31,913 bases of DNA from positions 1-31,913 of IMG/VR virus record IMGVR_UViG_3300023174_000452; one strand, written 5' to 3'. Each line of letters opens with the position of its first letter. Within the stretch, counting starts at the first letter, position 1. The stretch is from a virus. Both the position numbers and the translations under genes were made by a program. The notes beneath the pieces are model-generated. The model was given only the letters and a program-made list of their open reading frames with translations, was not told where the DNA came from and did no database searches. Shown here in pieces: positions 23,081 through 30,663 of the stretch.

Positions 23081-26000
23081 ATGAGTTACGTAGGCTTACA
23101 TGTTCATACTCACTACTCCCTATTTGACGGCGTAGCGACTCCACAAGAGTACGTTGACCGTGCTAGCAAGTTGGGTATGACCGCTCTTGCAATTACAGAT
23201 CATGGTTCACTATCTGGTCACAGAGAAATGTACCGTGCTGCAAAAGAAAAGGGTATTAAGCCAATACTTGGTCTAGAAGGCTATATGTGTGCAGACATCT
23301 CTGACCGCAGAGATAAGTCTGAAAGAAAAGGTCAACAAGATCTTGTCTATAACCATATAGTCCTTCTAGCCAAGAACCAATTAGGTTTAGAAAATTTAAA
23401 TAAAATTAGTGAAATAGCATGGACAGACGGATTTTTTAAAAAGCCAAGGTTTGACTTTGAAATTCTTAAAAAATACAGAGAAGGAATTATTGTAACCTCT
23501 GCATGTCCAAGTAGCGTTATTGTAAAGGCGCTTGAAGAAAATGAATTTGCTCTTGCAAAGAAACATATACAGTGGTTTAAAGATACTTTTGGTAGTGATT
23601 ATTACATTGAGGTTATGCCACACAACACTCCAGAAATTAATAAACATCTTATTGAACTTGCTGATGAATTTAAAATTGATGTTGTTGTAACTCCAGACTG
23701 CCACCATTCAGACACATCTCAAAGAGAGATTCAAGAGTTTAAATTACTCATGAATACACATGCTAAAGTAAATAAAGAAGCATCATATGAAAAGTCTAAA
23801 AAGAAAGAAAATATGATGTCTCGCCTTGACTATCTTTATGGAGAAGATCGTCAAATTACCTTTAACAAATTTGATATTCACTTGTTGTCATATGAAGAAA
23901 TTAAGTCTGCTATGGAAGCGCAGGGTATTAATAGGACAGATATTTACAACAATACATTAAAATTAGCAGATACAGTAGAAGACTATGACATTAAAGATGG
24001 GTTAAACCTTCTTCCAGTTCAATATAAAAATCCAGATCAAGAGTTGGCAAACTTAGCATTTACTGCATTAGAAGAAAAAAGACTTAACTCTAATTGGCTC
24101 GGCAATGACATTTATGAACAAAGATTAGACGAAGAACTTGCAATTATTCGGGATAAAAAGTTTGCACCATATTTTCTTGTAGTTCAAAATATGATTTCTT
24201 GGGCTAAAAAAGAAAACATCATGGTTGGTCCTGGTCGTGGTTCTTCTGCTGGATCATTAGTTTGTTATCTACTTGGAATTACAGATATTGATCCATTAGA
24301 ACACGGACTTCTTTTCTTTAGATTTATTAATCCAGAGCGTAATGACTTTCCTGATATTGATACAGATATTCAAGACACAAGACGTGATGATGTAAAAGAT
24401 TATTTAGTTAGACAGTATAGACACGTTGCATCTATTGCTACATTCCTTGAATTTAAAGATAAAGGAGTAGTAAGAGACGTTTCTAGAGTTCTTGATATTC
24501 CTTTAACAGATGTTAATAAAGTTCTTAAACTTGTTGATACTTGGGATGAGTTTTGCACATCCAAGAATACTGTTTGGTTTAGAGAAAAATATCCAGAAGT
24601 TGTTATATATGGAGATCAGTTACGTGGAAGAATTCGTGGTACTGGAATTCACGCAGCAGGAGTTGTAACAAGTAAAGATCCAATATTTAGATATGCTCCA
24701 TTAGAAACTCGTTCGTCACCAGGATCAGATGAAAGAATTCCTGTTGTTGGAATTGATATGAGTGAAGCAGAAAAAATTGGCTTAATTAAAATTGATGCTC
24801 TTGGACTAAAAACTTTGAGCGTTATTCAAGATGCAGTATCTATGATTAAAGAAAATCACTATGTAGATGTTGACCTACTTACTCTTGACATGGCAGATTC
24901 AAAGATTTATGAGATGCTTTCTGATGGATACACTAAGGGTGTGTTTCAGTGTGAAGCAACTCCATACACAAACCTTCTAGTAAAAATGGGGGTAAAGAAT
25001 TTTAATGAACTAGCAGCCTCAAATGCACTAGTGCGTCCAGGAGCAATGAATACAATTGGTAAAGACTATATTGCTCGTAAACACGGTAAGCAAAATGTAT
25101 CTTATATACATCAAATTATGAAAGATTTTACTAGCGATACATATGGGTGTATTCTATATCAGGAACAAGTTATGCAGGCTTGCGTTCATCTAGGTGGAAT
25201 GACAATGGCAGAGGCTGACAAAGTTCGTAAAATTATTGGAAAGAAAAAAGATGCGAAAGAATTTGATGAATTCCGTGATAGGTTTGTTACTGGTGCCTCT
25301 AGGTATATTACTCCTAATTCCGCTTTGGATTTGTGGCATGATTTTGAAGCACATGCAGGCTACTCGTTTAACAAATCGCATGCCGTTGCTTACAGTACTC
25401 TCTCGTATTGGACAGCGTGGCTCAAATACTACTATCCGTTAGAGTTTATGTTTGCCCTTCTTAAAAATGAAAAAGATAAAGATGGTCGTACAGAATATTT
25501 AATTGAAGCAAAACGCATGGGTATTTCAGTTAAACTTCCACACATTAATGATTCAGATCTAGATTTTAAAATTGAAGGTAAGGGAATTCGTTTTGGACTA
25601 ACTGGAATTAAATTTATTTCAGATAATATTGCATCTAAATATATTGCAGCAAGACCATTTGCTACTTACAAAGAACTTGAAGAGTTTACATTTACTAAAG
25701 GTAATGGAGTAAACAGTAGAGCACTAAGCGCATTAAGATTAACTGGAGCAGCAACTTTTGTTGATAATCCACGTAACGACAATGAAATTAAAGAAAACCT
25801 ATATGAATATTTAAATCTTCCAGAATTTAATATTACAGTTCCTTCGCACTATTATGCCTTTATTCAACCAATTGAAGATTTTGAAGAAAAAGGATCATTT
25901 ATCATTATGGGCATGGTTAAATCAATTAAACGTGGTAAAGGCTGGTCAAGAGTTGAAATACTTGATAAGACTGGTAGTGTTGGAATTTTTGACGAAGAAC

Positions 26001-26368
26001 AAACAAAAATTGAAACTGGAAAAACTTGTTTGATTTTAGTAAGTGATAATCGTATTTTGTCTGCAATACCAGTTGATGAATTAAAAAGTTCATCAGATGC
26101 TCTTGTAAAATTTTTAAACTATAAACAACTGCCATACAAAGATGATGAAATGTTTGTTGTTTCTTTTAAATCAAGAATTACAAAAACTGGAAAAAAAATG
26201 GCATCGCTTACTTTAGCAGATACTGCAAGAGATTTGCATTCTGTTACAGTATTTCCAACTGCATTTCCAAAAGCGTATATGCATATTCAAGAAGGAAACG
26301 CTTATAGATTTAGTTTTGGCAAAACAAAAGATGGCACAGTAATAATGGAGGATGTAAATGTCAGTTAG
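23081..26368 (+). CDS. dnaE: DNA polymerase III alpha subunit (DnaE type)
   Basis: A 1095-residue replicative polymerase of family C. The N-terminal PHP domain keeps metal-binding residues: H7 and H9 in LHVHTHYS, D40-H41 in TDHG, GLEGY, HN in EVMPHN and the late DCHH. The palm has GPGRGSSAGS near residue 383, catalytic D427 and D429 in PDIDTD, and D572 in KIDALGL. FQCEATPY, LVRPGAMN, YQEQVMQ and FNKSHAVAYS follow as in bacterial DnaE. The C-terminus holds a helix-hairpin-helix region and two OB-like domains. Length is near bacterial DnaE (about 1160). Its last 11 bases overlap the RecA-like gene. No separate epsilon exonuclease or clamp is nearby, so the PHP domain may proofread. Confidence 0.95.
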   Translation: MSYVGLHVHTHYSLFDGVATPQEYVDRASKLGMTALAITDHGSLSGHREMYRAAKEKGIKPILGLEGYMCADISDRRDKSERKGQQDLVYNHIVLLAKNQLGLENLNKISEIAWTDGFFKKPRFDFEILKKYREGIIVTSACPSSVIVKALEENEFALAKKHIQWFKDTFGSDYYIEVMPHNTPEINKHLIELADEFKIDVVVTPDCHHSDTSQREIQEFKLLMNTHAKVNKEASYEKSKKKENMMSRLDYLYGEDRQITFNKFDIHLLSYEEIKSAMEAQGINRTDIYNNTLKLADTVEDYDIKDGLNLLPVQYKNPDQELANLAFTALEEKRLNSNWLGNDIYEQRLDEELAIIRDKKFAPYFLVVQNMISWAKKENIMVGPGRGSSAGSLVCYLLGITDIDPLEHGLLFFRFINPERNDFPDIDTDIQDTRRDDVKDYLVRQYRHVASIATFLEFKDKGVVRDVSRVLDIPLTDVNKVLKLVDTWDEFCTSKNTVWFREKYPEVVIYGDQLRGRIRGTGIHAAGVVTSKDPIFRYAPLETRSSPGSDERIPVVGIDMSEAEKIGLIKIDALGLKTLSVIQDAVSMIKENHYVDVDLLTLDMADSKIYEMLSDGYTKGVFQCEATPYTNLLVKMGVKNFNELAASNALVRPGAMNTIGKDYIARKHGKQNVSYIHQIMKDFTSDTYGCILYQEQVMQACVHLGGMTMAEADKVRKIIGKKKDAKEFDEFRDRFVTGASRYITPNSALDLWHDFEAHAGYSFNKSHAVAYSTLSYWTAWLKYYYPLEFMFALLKNEKDKDGRTEYLIEAKRMGISVKLPHINDSDLDFKIEGKGIRFGLTGIKFISDNIASKYIAARPFATYKELEEFTFTKGNGVNSRALSALRLTGAATFVDNPRNDNEIKENLYEYLNLPEFNITVPSHYYAFIQPIEDFEEKGSFIIMGMVKSIKRGKGWSRVEILDKTGSVGIFDEEQTKIETGKTCLILVSDNRILSAIPVDELKSSSDALVKFLNYKQLPYKDDEMFVVSFKSRITKTGKKMASLTLADTARDLHSVTVFPTAFPKAYMHIQEGNAYRFSFGKTKDGTVIMEDVNVS

Positions 26369-27371
26369 CGTAGAAGATGTATTAGCACAACTAGATCCCA
26401 GATTGCGTAAGCGTTTAAGTACAGGAGAAGGAATTACTTTTGAGTATCAACCAACTCCAAGTTTTGGATTGAATCGTGCATTAGGTGGTGGACTTCCATA
26501 TGGTCGTCAAGTTCTTATTTGGGGAAGCAAGTCTTCAGCCAAATCATCAATGTGTCTACAAATGATTGCATTAGCACAAAAAGAAGGCAAAGTTTGTGCA
26601 TGGATTGATTCAGAAATGTCTTACTCTGAAGACTGGGCAAAACAATTGGGTGTAGATCCAACTAAATTAATTTATTCACAAGCAAGAACAATCAGCGATA
26701 TGGTTGATGTTGGTGTTGGGTTAATGAATGCTGGAGTAGATTTAATTGTTGTAGACTCTATTACATCAATGCTTCCTGCAATATATTTTGAAAAAGATTC
26801 AGATGAGATGAAGGCTCTTGAAAATACTAAACAAATTGGTGCAGAGTCTCGTGACTTTAGTAATGCTTGGAAAATGTTAAATTATGCTAATAATAAAGTT
26901 AAGCCAACATTGTTAGTGCTTATCTCTCAATCACGCAATAATATTAATGCAATGTATACAAGTCAACAGCCTTCTGGTGGACAGGCTACAAAGTTTTATT
27001 CATCTTGCATTATAAAACTATTTTCTTCTGAATCAGATAATCAAGCAATTAAAGGTAAGATTAAAGTTGGAGATAAATTAATTGAAGAAAAAACTGGCAG
27101 AAAAATTCGCTGGGAACTTCAATTCTCTAAAACTTCACCAGGTTTCCAATCTGGAGAATATGACTTTTATTTCAGAGGTGATGACATTGGGCTTGATACA
27201 ATTGGCGATCTTGTTGATACTGCAGAGTCAATGGGGCTTGTTAACAGAACTGGTGCTTGGTATCAACTAGATGATGGTACAAAGGTGCAAGGACGTGATG
27301 GCTTTATTAATAGAGTTAAGGAAGACTTAGAGTTGCAAGAACAACTTAAGTTAAAAATAATTAATGCTTGA
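26358..27371 (+). CDS. RecA/UvsX-like recombinase with atypical Walker A
   Basis: A 337-residue strand-exchange recombinase. The Walker A is GSKSSAKSS (56-64): the Gly before the catalytic Lys (K62) is Ala, a departure from GxxxxGK[ST]. T4 UvsX also lacks that Gly (Phe there), so the change is tolerated. Walker B is LIVVDSITSM, and LLVLISQSRNN resembles the loop L1/Q motif region; GGQATKFYSS follows. It is close in size to RecA (about 350) but has a short C-terminus. It starts 11 bases inside the polymerase gene, with TGGAGGATG upstream, and leads a run of recombination genes. It likely repairs forks and promotes recombination-dependent replication. Confidence 0.92.
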   Translation: MSVSVEDVLAQLDPRLRKRLSTGEGITFEYQPTPSFGLNRALGGGLPYGRQVLIWGSKSSAKSSMCLQMIALAQKEGKVCAWIDSEMSYSEDWAKQLGVDPTKLIYSQARTISDMVDVGVGLMNAGVDLIVVDSITSMLPAIYFEKDSDEMKALENTKQIGAESRDFSNAWKMLNYANNKVKPTLLVLISQSRNNINAMYTSQQPSGGQATKFYSSCIIKLFSSESDNQAIKGKIKVGDKLIEEKTGRKIRWELQFSKTSPGFQSGEYDFYFRGDDIGLDTIGDLVDTAESMGLVNRTGAWYQLDDGTKVQGRDGFINRVKEDLELQEQLKLKIINA

Positions 27372-27549
27372 TAAAAAGTTTTCTGTATACCCTGGTAAGT
27401 TTCCTTGTAAAACTTGTCAAGAAGAAGTAACATCTTTAAGATATTGGATTGAATCAGGGGATGCAACATGGATGTGTTCAAAAAAACATATTTCAAAAGT
27501 TGGACTTTTACCTCAAAAGAAAAAGAAAAAGGATTTTATTGATGAGTGA
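27364..27549 (+). CDS. Small zinc-finger protein
   Basis: A 61-residue protein with C15-x2-C18 (CKTC) and, after a 19-residue loop, C38-x3-H42 (CSKKH), a plausible CCCH zinc site, then a very basic tail (KKKKK near residue 53). The gene starts with ATGCTTGA, overlapping the recombinase stop by eight bases, and ends in an eight-base overlap with the nuclease gene, so it is translated between the two. The zinc site and basic tail suggest nucleic acid or protein binding, perhaps helping the recombinase or nuclease. Function is unknown. Confidence 0.6.
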   Translation: MLDKKFSVYPGKFPCKTCQEEVTSLRYWIESGDATWMCSKKHISKVGLLPQKKKKKDFIDE

Positions 27550-27841
27550 AAAAAATGAATCAAAAAGAATTGGTGCAAAGCAACACAAAAATTCTGGTCG
27601 TAATACTCAAAAAGGTGATGCAACTTGGAGAAATTTTGTTGTTGATTTTAAAGAAGCCAATAAATCATTTACTCTAAACAAAGACGTATGGGCTAAAGCC
27701 GTTACAGACTCCATACAGGCTGGCAGAGATAAATCTCCTGCAATAGTTGTTGTTCTTGGAGAAGGTAATACAAAAGTAAGACTTGCTATAATTGAAATGA
27801 ACATGCTAGAACAATTAACAGAGGGGGATAAAAATGTCTGA
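27542..27841 (+). CDS. Small PD-(D/E)XK nuclease-like protein (putative resolvase)
   Basis: A 99-residue protein from the ATG at 27542, which overlaps the upstream stop by eight bases; an earlier in-frame ATG at 27449 lies inside the zinc protein gene and is rejected. Residues 17-40 read KNSGR, then KGD26, then VVD35-F-K37-E, a D...DxK arrangement typical of the PD-(D/E)XK fold; SPAIVVVLGEG and VRLAIIEM give the next core strands. Small proteins with this plan in phages and archaea cleave branched DNA such as Holliday junctions. It lies between the recombinase block and Cas4-like and RuvC-like genes. The nuclease call is by motif; substrate is inference. Confidence 0.55.
   Translation: MSEKNESKRIGAKQHKNSGRNTQKGDATWRNFVVDFKEANKSFTLNKDVWAKAVTDSIQAGRDKSPAIVVVLGEGNTKVRLAIIEMNMLEQLTEGDKNV
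27784..27792 (+). promoter_or_regulatory. Extended -10 candidate inside the nuclease gene
   Basis: TGC-TATAAT, then TG, an exact 11-base match to the element before the short tail chaperone (3926-3936). It lies in the last codons of the nuclease-like gene, 41 bases upstream of the ATG at 27834, with initiation expected near 27799. GAGGGG (27822-27827) serves as Shine-Dalgarno sequence. It could add transcripts for the 104-residue unknown. Confidence 0.35.
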
Positions 27842-28148
27842 CACAGGACCACAAAAAACAACACTTGATATGGTTAATGGCTTAACAGAAATTGCAGACT
27901 ATATGCAAGATGAAGAGTTAACCGTTGCACTAACTATGATCGCAAAGATTATTATTAAGCCAGATATTCCCTTGCAGGCTGCTAGTCTTGAAATAGTAAG
28001 ACTACAGGCTATTGCTGCCAAGATGTCTTTTAAGGCTACTTGGATGGCAAATGTTGATAAATCTGACAGGGCAAAGAAAAATATATATTTTACAGCAGCA
28101 CAATCAATTAACGATCTAGTATCAGCACTCAAGTACATAATGCGCTAA
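27834..28148 (+). CDS. Helical protein of unknown function
   Basis: A 104-residue, almost entirely helical protein with no recognised motif. It begins with an eight-base overlap (ATGTCTGA) with the nuclease-like gene and has a GAGGGG ribosome binding site. Helices are long and amphipathic (NGLTEIADYMQDEELTVALT, then AASLEIVRLQAIAAKMS), as in small dimeric adaptor or inhibitor proteins. Being between two nuclease genes suggests a role in DNA processing, but nothing in the sequence proves it. It may have its own promoter at 27784. I do not recognise the family. Confidence 0.5.
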   Translation: MSDTGPQKTTLDMVNGLTEIADYMQDEELTVALTMIAKIIIKPDIPLQAASLEIVRLQAIAAKMSFKATWMANVDKSDRAKKNIYFTAAQSINDLVSALKYIMR

Positions 28149-28149
28149 C

Positions 28150-28158
28150 TGGTATACT
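28150..28158 (+). promoter_or_regulatory. Extended -10 candidate before the Cas4-like gene
   Basis: TGG-TATACT in the 32-base gap between the 104-residue gene and the Cas4-like nuclease, with initiation expected near 28165 and AAGGGA (28169-28174) before the ATG at 28181. No -35 box is obvious. The gap is one of the few intergenic spaces in the replication block, which supports a real promoter. Confidence 0.4.
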
Positions 28159-28180
28159 TAAATACAAACAAGGGATAAAA

Positions 28181-28996
28181 ATGACAAAAAATTTACTACA
28201 GAGCGTTATGATAAAAAGTGTTTCTAACAAGAACAATATACTTAATTCAGATGCCTTAATTGAAAAAATAAAATCTGGATATGTTGTTAATCGTGGACCA
28301 AAATTTCAAACAAAGAAAACATTTGCTCCATCAACTATTGCATACAGCCATGGAGAGTGTCCTAGATATTGGTACTTAGCGTTTGACGGTGCTACATTTG
28401 AAGATAATGCAGACGCATATGGTGCAGCAAATATGACTGCTGGTACTCTTTCACACGGAAGAATTCAATCAGCAATGATGAATGCTGGAGTAGCAAAAAT
28501 ATTCAGAGATGATGACAATCAACCAACAACAGAATTTAAAATTAGATACGACGATCCACCAATATTTGGTTACGGGGATGCCATGCTTGAGTGGGAAGGC
28601 GAAGAAATTGTTGGAGAAATTAAAACAATGCTTAATGAAGGTTTTGAGTATCGTAAAAATTCAATGAAGCCAAAATTAGGACACCTAATTCAATTACTTA
28701 TTTACATGAAAATTCTTGGTAAGAAAAAAGGTGTATTAATTTATGAAAATAAAAACAATCATGAATTATTAGTTCTTCCAGTTGAAGTAGATGACTATTA
28801 TCGCCAATGGATTGATAATACTTTTCAATGGATGCGTGATGTTCGCAAGGCTTGGGTAGATCGCACATTACCTACAAAAAATTATCGCTCAAACTCAAAA
28901 ATCTGTAAAACATGTCCTATTCAACAGGCATGTGCAGATGCAGGAACTGGAGTGATTAAACTTAAATCCCTGGAGGGGTTAAGTGAAACTATGTGA
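28181..28996 (+). CDS. Cas4-like Fe-S PD-(D/E)XK exonuclease
   Basis: A 271-residue nuclease of the RecB/Cas4 type. Core motifs: H92 in GTLSHGRIQ; D133 in GYGDAMLEWEG; E146 and K148 in VGEIKT; Q171 and Y175 in GHLIQLLIYM. Four cysteines, C60 (GECPRYWY) and C242, C245, C251 (CKTC then QQAC), match the iron-sulfur cluster of Cas4 and AddB. These enzymes resect DNA ends to give single strands for a recombinase, here plausibly for the RecA-like protein. No CRISPR array or cas1/cas2 is present, so this is a phage recombination nuclease. The start has AAGGGA at 28169; the gene overlaps the next by 14 bases. Confidence 0.85.
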   Translation: MTKNLLQSVMIKSVSNKNNILNSDALIEKIKSGYVVNRGPKFQTKKTFAPSTIAYSHGECPRYWYLAFDGATFEDNADAYGAANMTAGTLSHGRIQSAMMNAGVAKIFRDDDNQPTTEFKIRYDDPPIFGYGDAMLEWEGEEIVGEIKTMLNEGFEYRKNSMKPKLGHLIQLLIYMKILGKKKGVLIYENKNNHELLVLPVEVDDYYRQWIDNTFQWMRDVRKAWVDRTLPTKNYRSNSKICKTCPIQQACADAGTGVIKLKSLEGLSETM

Positions 28997-29276
28997 ACGA
29001 TGCGATAATCATTTTGAGCCTAAAGTAAGTTATCAAATTTATTGTGGACAATCATGCAGAGATGATGCAACAAAAGAAAAGATAGCAGAAAGATATCAAA
29101 TAACTCGCAGACAAAGAAGGATTGGTAAAAAAAGAATATGTCTTGGTGGTTGTGGAGAGCAACTATCAATATATAATGACTCTGGATTTTGCTCTAATTG
29201 TAATATAAGTAAAAAAGAAGTAGATAAGATGTTAAAACAATTAAAAGGAATTGTTGACTATGAACAAGACTGGTAA
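28983..29276 (+). CDS. Double zinc-finger protein
   Basis: A 97-residue protein with two four-cysteine sites: C4, C7, C21, C25 and C53, C57, C70, C73. A very basic segment lies between them (ITRRQRRIGKKR, residues 40-51), and a C-terminal helix follows. The start is GTG at 28983, supported by GGAGGGG (28972-28978) in the end of the Cas4-like gene. It overlaps the RuvC-like gene by 17 bases. Two ribbons plus a basic linker suggest nucleic acid binding, maybe an adaptor for the nuclease or resolvase. No named family is recognised. Confidence 0.6.
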   Translation: MKLCERCDNHFEPKVSYQIYCGQSCRDDATKEKIAERYQITRRQRRIGKKRICLGGCGEQLSIYNDSGFCSNCNISKKEVDKMLKQLKGIVDYEQDW

Positions 29277-29835
29277 GCCACAAAGAATATGTGCTATTGA
29301 TGCTAGCACTAACAGTTTTGCATATGCACTTTTTGTTGATAAAGAATTAACACAGTTTGGTAAAATTAATTTTCAAGGCAAAGACATTTATGAAAAAATT
29401 GGTGATGCAGCAAGAAAAACATTAGCATATTTTGATGCAGTAATAGAAACAGATGCTATTGTCATTGAGCACACTGTGTTTATGAATAGTCCAAAAACTG
29501 CTGCTGATTTGGCGCTAGTTCAAGGAGCGTTGTTAGGGGCTGCTGCCATGTATGGTATTAAAACAATTGGAAAAGTTTCTCCAATTACTTGGCAAAACTA
29601 TCTTGGTAATAAAAAATTAACAAAAGAAGAACAATTGTTACTTAGATCAAAGAATCCTGGAAAATCAGATTCTTGGTATAAAACATATGAAAGACAGTTT
29701 AGAAAAGAAAGGACAATGAAGTTAATTGAAATTAACTATGATAAAATTATTAACGATAATGACATTGCTGACGCTTGTGGTATCGGTCATTGGGCTATTA
29801 ATAATTGGGATAAAGCAGTAGGATATAATGAATAG
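29260..29835 (+). CDS. RuvC-like Holliday junction resolvase
   Basis: A 191-residue RNase H-fold nuclease. Catalytic acidic residues appear in the expected order: D14 in CAIDASTNS, E70 in AIVIEHTVF, and D168/D171 in NDIADACGIGHW. RuvC proteins cut four-way junctions made by recombination and may debranch DNA before packaging. The ATG at 29260 is preferred over a TTG at 29251, with AAAAGGA (29243-29249) upstream. The insertion between residues 115 and 155 is basic (KNKKLTKEEQ and YERQFRKERT) and may contact DNA. Length resembles bacterial RuvC (about 173). An eight-base overlap leads into the next small gene. Confidence 0.82.
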   Translation: MNKTGKPQRICAIDASTNSFAYALFVDKELTQFGKINFQGKDIYEKIGDAARKTLAYFDAVIETDAIVIEHTVFMNSPKTAADLALVQGALLGAAAMYGIKTIGKVSPITWQNYLGNKKLTKEEQLLLRSKNPGKSDSWYKTYERQFRKERTMKLIEINYDKIINDNDIADACGIGHWAINNWDKAVGYNE

Positions 29836-30001
29836 AAGCAGTTTTATTTTTAAAGAAGAAGATTCAGAAGTTTTGTTAATAGTTAAAACGTTATGTCCAG
29901 AAAAATGGTTATTAATAGATCGTGAAACTGGGCAAACTTATCAAGGAAATCCTGGAGGATTTTGGGATAAACTTAAAACAATCCAGAGGAGCAAAGAATA
30001 A
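29828..30001 (+). CDS. Small 57-residue protein, unknown
   Basis: A short gene linking the resolvase and the next gene: the ATG at 29828 overlaps the resolvase stop by eight bases, with TAGGA upstream, and the stop at 29999-30001 shares TAATG with the next gene. The product has strands (FIFKEEDSEVLLIVKTLC, then KWLLIDRETGQTYQGNP) and a final helix (GGFWDKLKTIQRS). The linkage to both neighbours and the ordered pattern argue for a real gene. I recall small phage proteins with a W..IDRETG..Y.GN pattern, but know no function. Confidence 0.6.
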   Translation: MNRSSFIFKEEDSEVLLIVKTLCPEKWLLIDRETGQTYQGNPGGFWDKLKTIQRSKE

Positions 30002-30645
30002 TGCCAGAGTTAAATGCAAACATACCACCAATTGAATGTTATGTACGTGGTAATTTTTTAAGAGACCAGGAAGATAGTCATGATAAATATTTTCCATGTG
30101 TCATCTTTGGCGTATCAAGTATTAAAAGCAGAAGTCCTTTATTTCACTTCTTAATGGAAGATGGAGGAATTTGGTGGAGAATGCCAATCAATGCATTTTG
30201 TACAAAACCAGGTGTTCCAGAAGAGCCAATCTACAACCTTGTGCTTTGGAATTCTTTTAGTCCATATATAGCAGTTACAAAATTTGAAAACTTAAATAAT
30301 ATGAGAATGTCATATATAGATAGAAATAAAAATAACGTTGGTGGAAAATATTTATTTACTTTAGATTGGCATAATCCTGAAACCAATATCCTAGATGATG
30401 GATATTCAGAAAACCCAGGGCAACATAAATGTGGTCATGTTATTCAAAGAGATGATGGAAATTTTGCAATACAGCCTAATAATCGCATTAGATTAAAAGA
30501 ACCATCATTTGTAACTAAAAAAGATCTAGTTATTCAAAGACTGATTAATACAAACAAATGGGACGTTGAAAGTTATGATAAATGGGTATTAGAAGATTCA
30601 AATGCCTATGACTATGATATTTCTGAGGCGGAAGTTGACAAATAA
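30001..30645 (+). CDS. Conserved phage protein, unknown function
   Basis: A 214-residue protein starting in TAATG at the end of the 57-residue gene. It is beta-rich with several aromatic motifs: IECYVRGNFL near residue 11, PLFHFLMEDGGIWWRMPI near 46, DWHNPE near 123 and FAIQPNNRIRLKE near 155. I recall a very similar arrangement in conserved unknown proteins of marine T4-like cyanophages, so the family seems widespread in aquatic phages, but this is from memory. No catalytic motif is evident. It lies between replication and packaging genes and overlaps the HTH gene if that starts at the TTG at 30635. Confidence 0.6.
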   Translation: MPELNANIPPIECYVRGNFLRDQEDSHDKYFPCVIFGVSSIKSRSPLFHFLMEDGGIWWRMPINAFCTKPGVPEEPIYNLVLWNSFSPYIAVTKFENLNNMRMSYIDRNKNNVGGKYLFTLDWHNPETNILDDGYSENPGQHKCGHVIQRDDGNFAIQPNNRIRLKEPSFVTKKDLVIQRLINTNKWDVESYDKWVLEDSNAYDYDISEAEVDK

Positions 30646-30663
30646 TCTTATGGCTGCTAAACT
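30635..30663 (+). promoter_or_regulatory. Promoter candidate at the start of the packaging genes
   Basis: TTGACA (30635-30640), a 17-base spacer ending in TGC, then TAAACT (30658-30663). Initiation would fall near 30670, inside the HTH gene, so transcripts would carry only the short HTH form from 30683 plus the DUF1599-like and terminase genes. Similar combinations can occur by chance in AT-rich coding DNA (one is seen near 8571 within the tape measure), so this is a weak prediction. Confidence 0.25.

Noticed and set aside
25236-25442. 68-residue + strand frame inside the polymerase gene
   Set aside because: The overlapping frame carries conserved polymerase motifs such as FNKSHAVAYS; this frame is incidental.
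27449-27841. 130-residue form of the small nuclease
   Set aside because: The extra N-terminal residues are a shifted reading of the zinc-finger gene; the ATG at 27542 fits the local eight-base overlap pattern.
28181-28996. CRISPR-Cas locus
   Set aside because: The Cas4-like gene stands alone; no cas1, cas2, effector or repeat-spacer array is visible.
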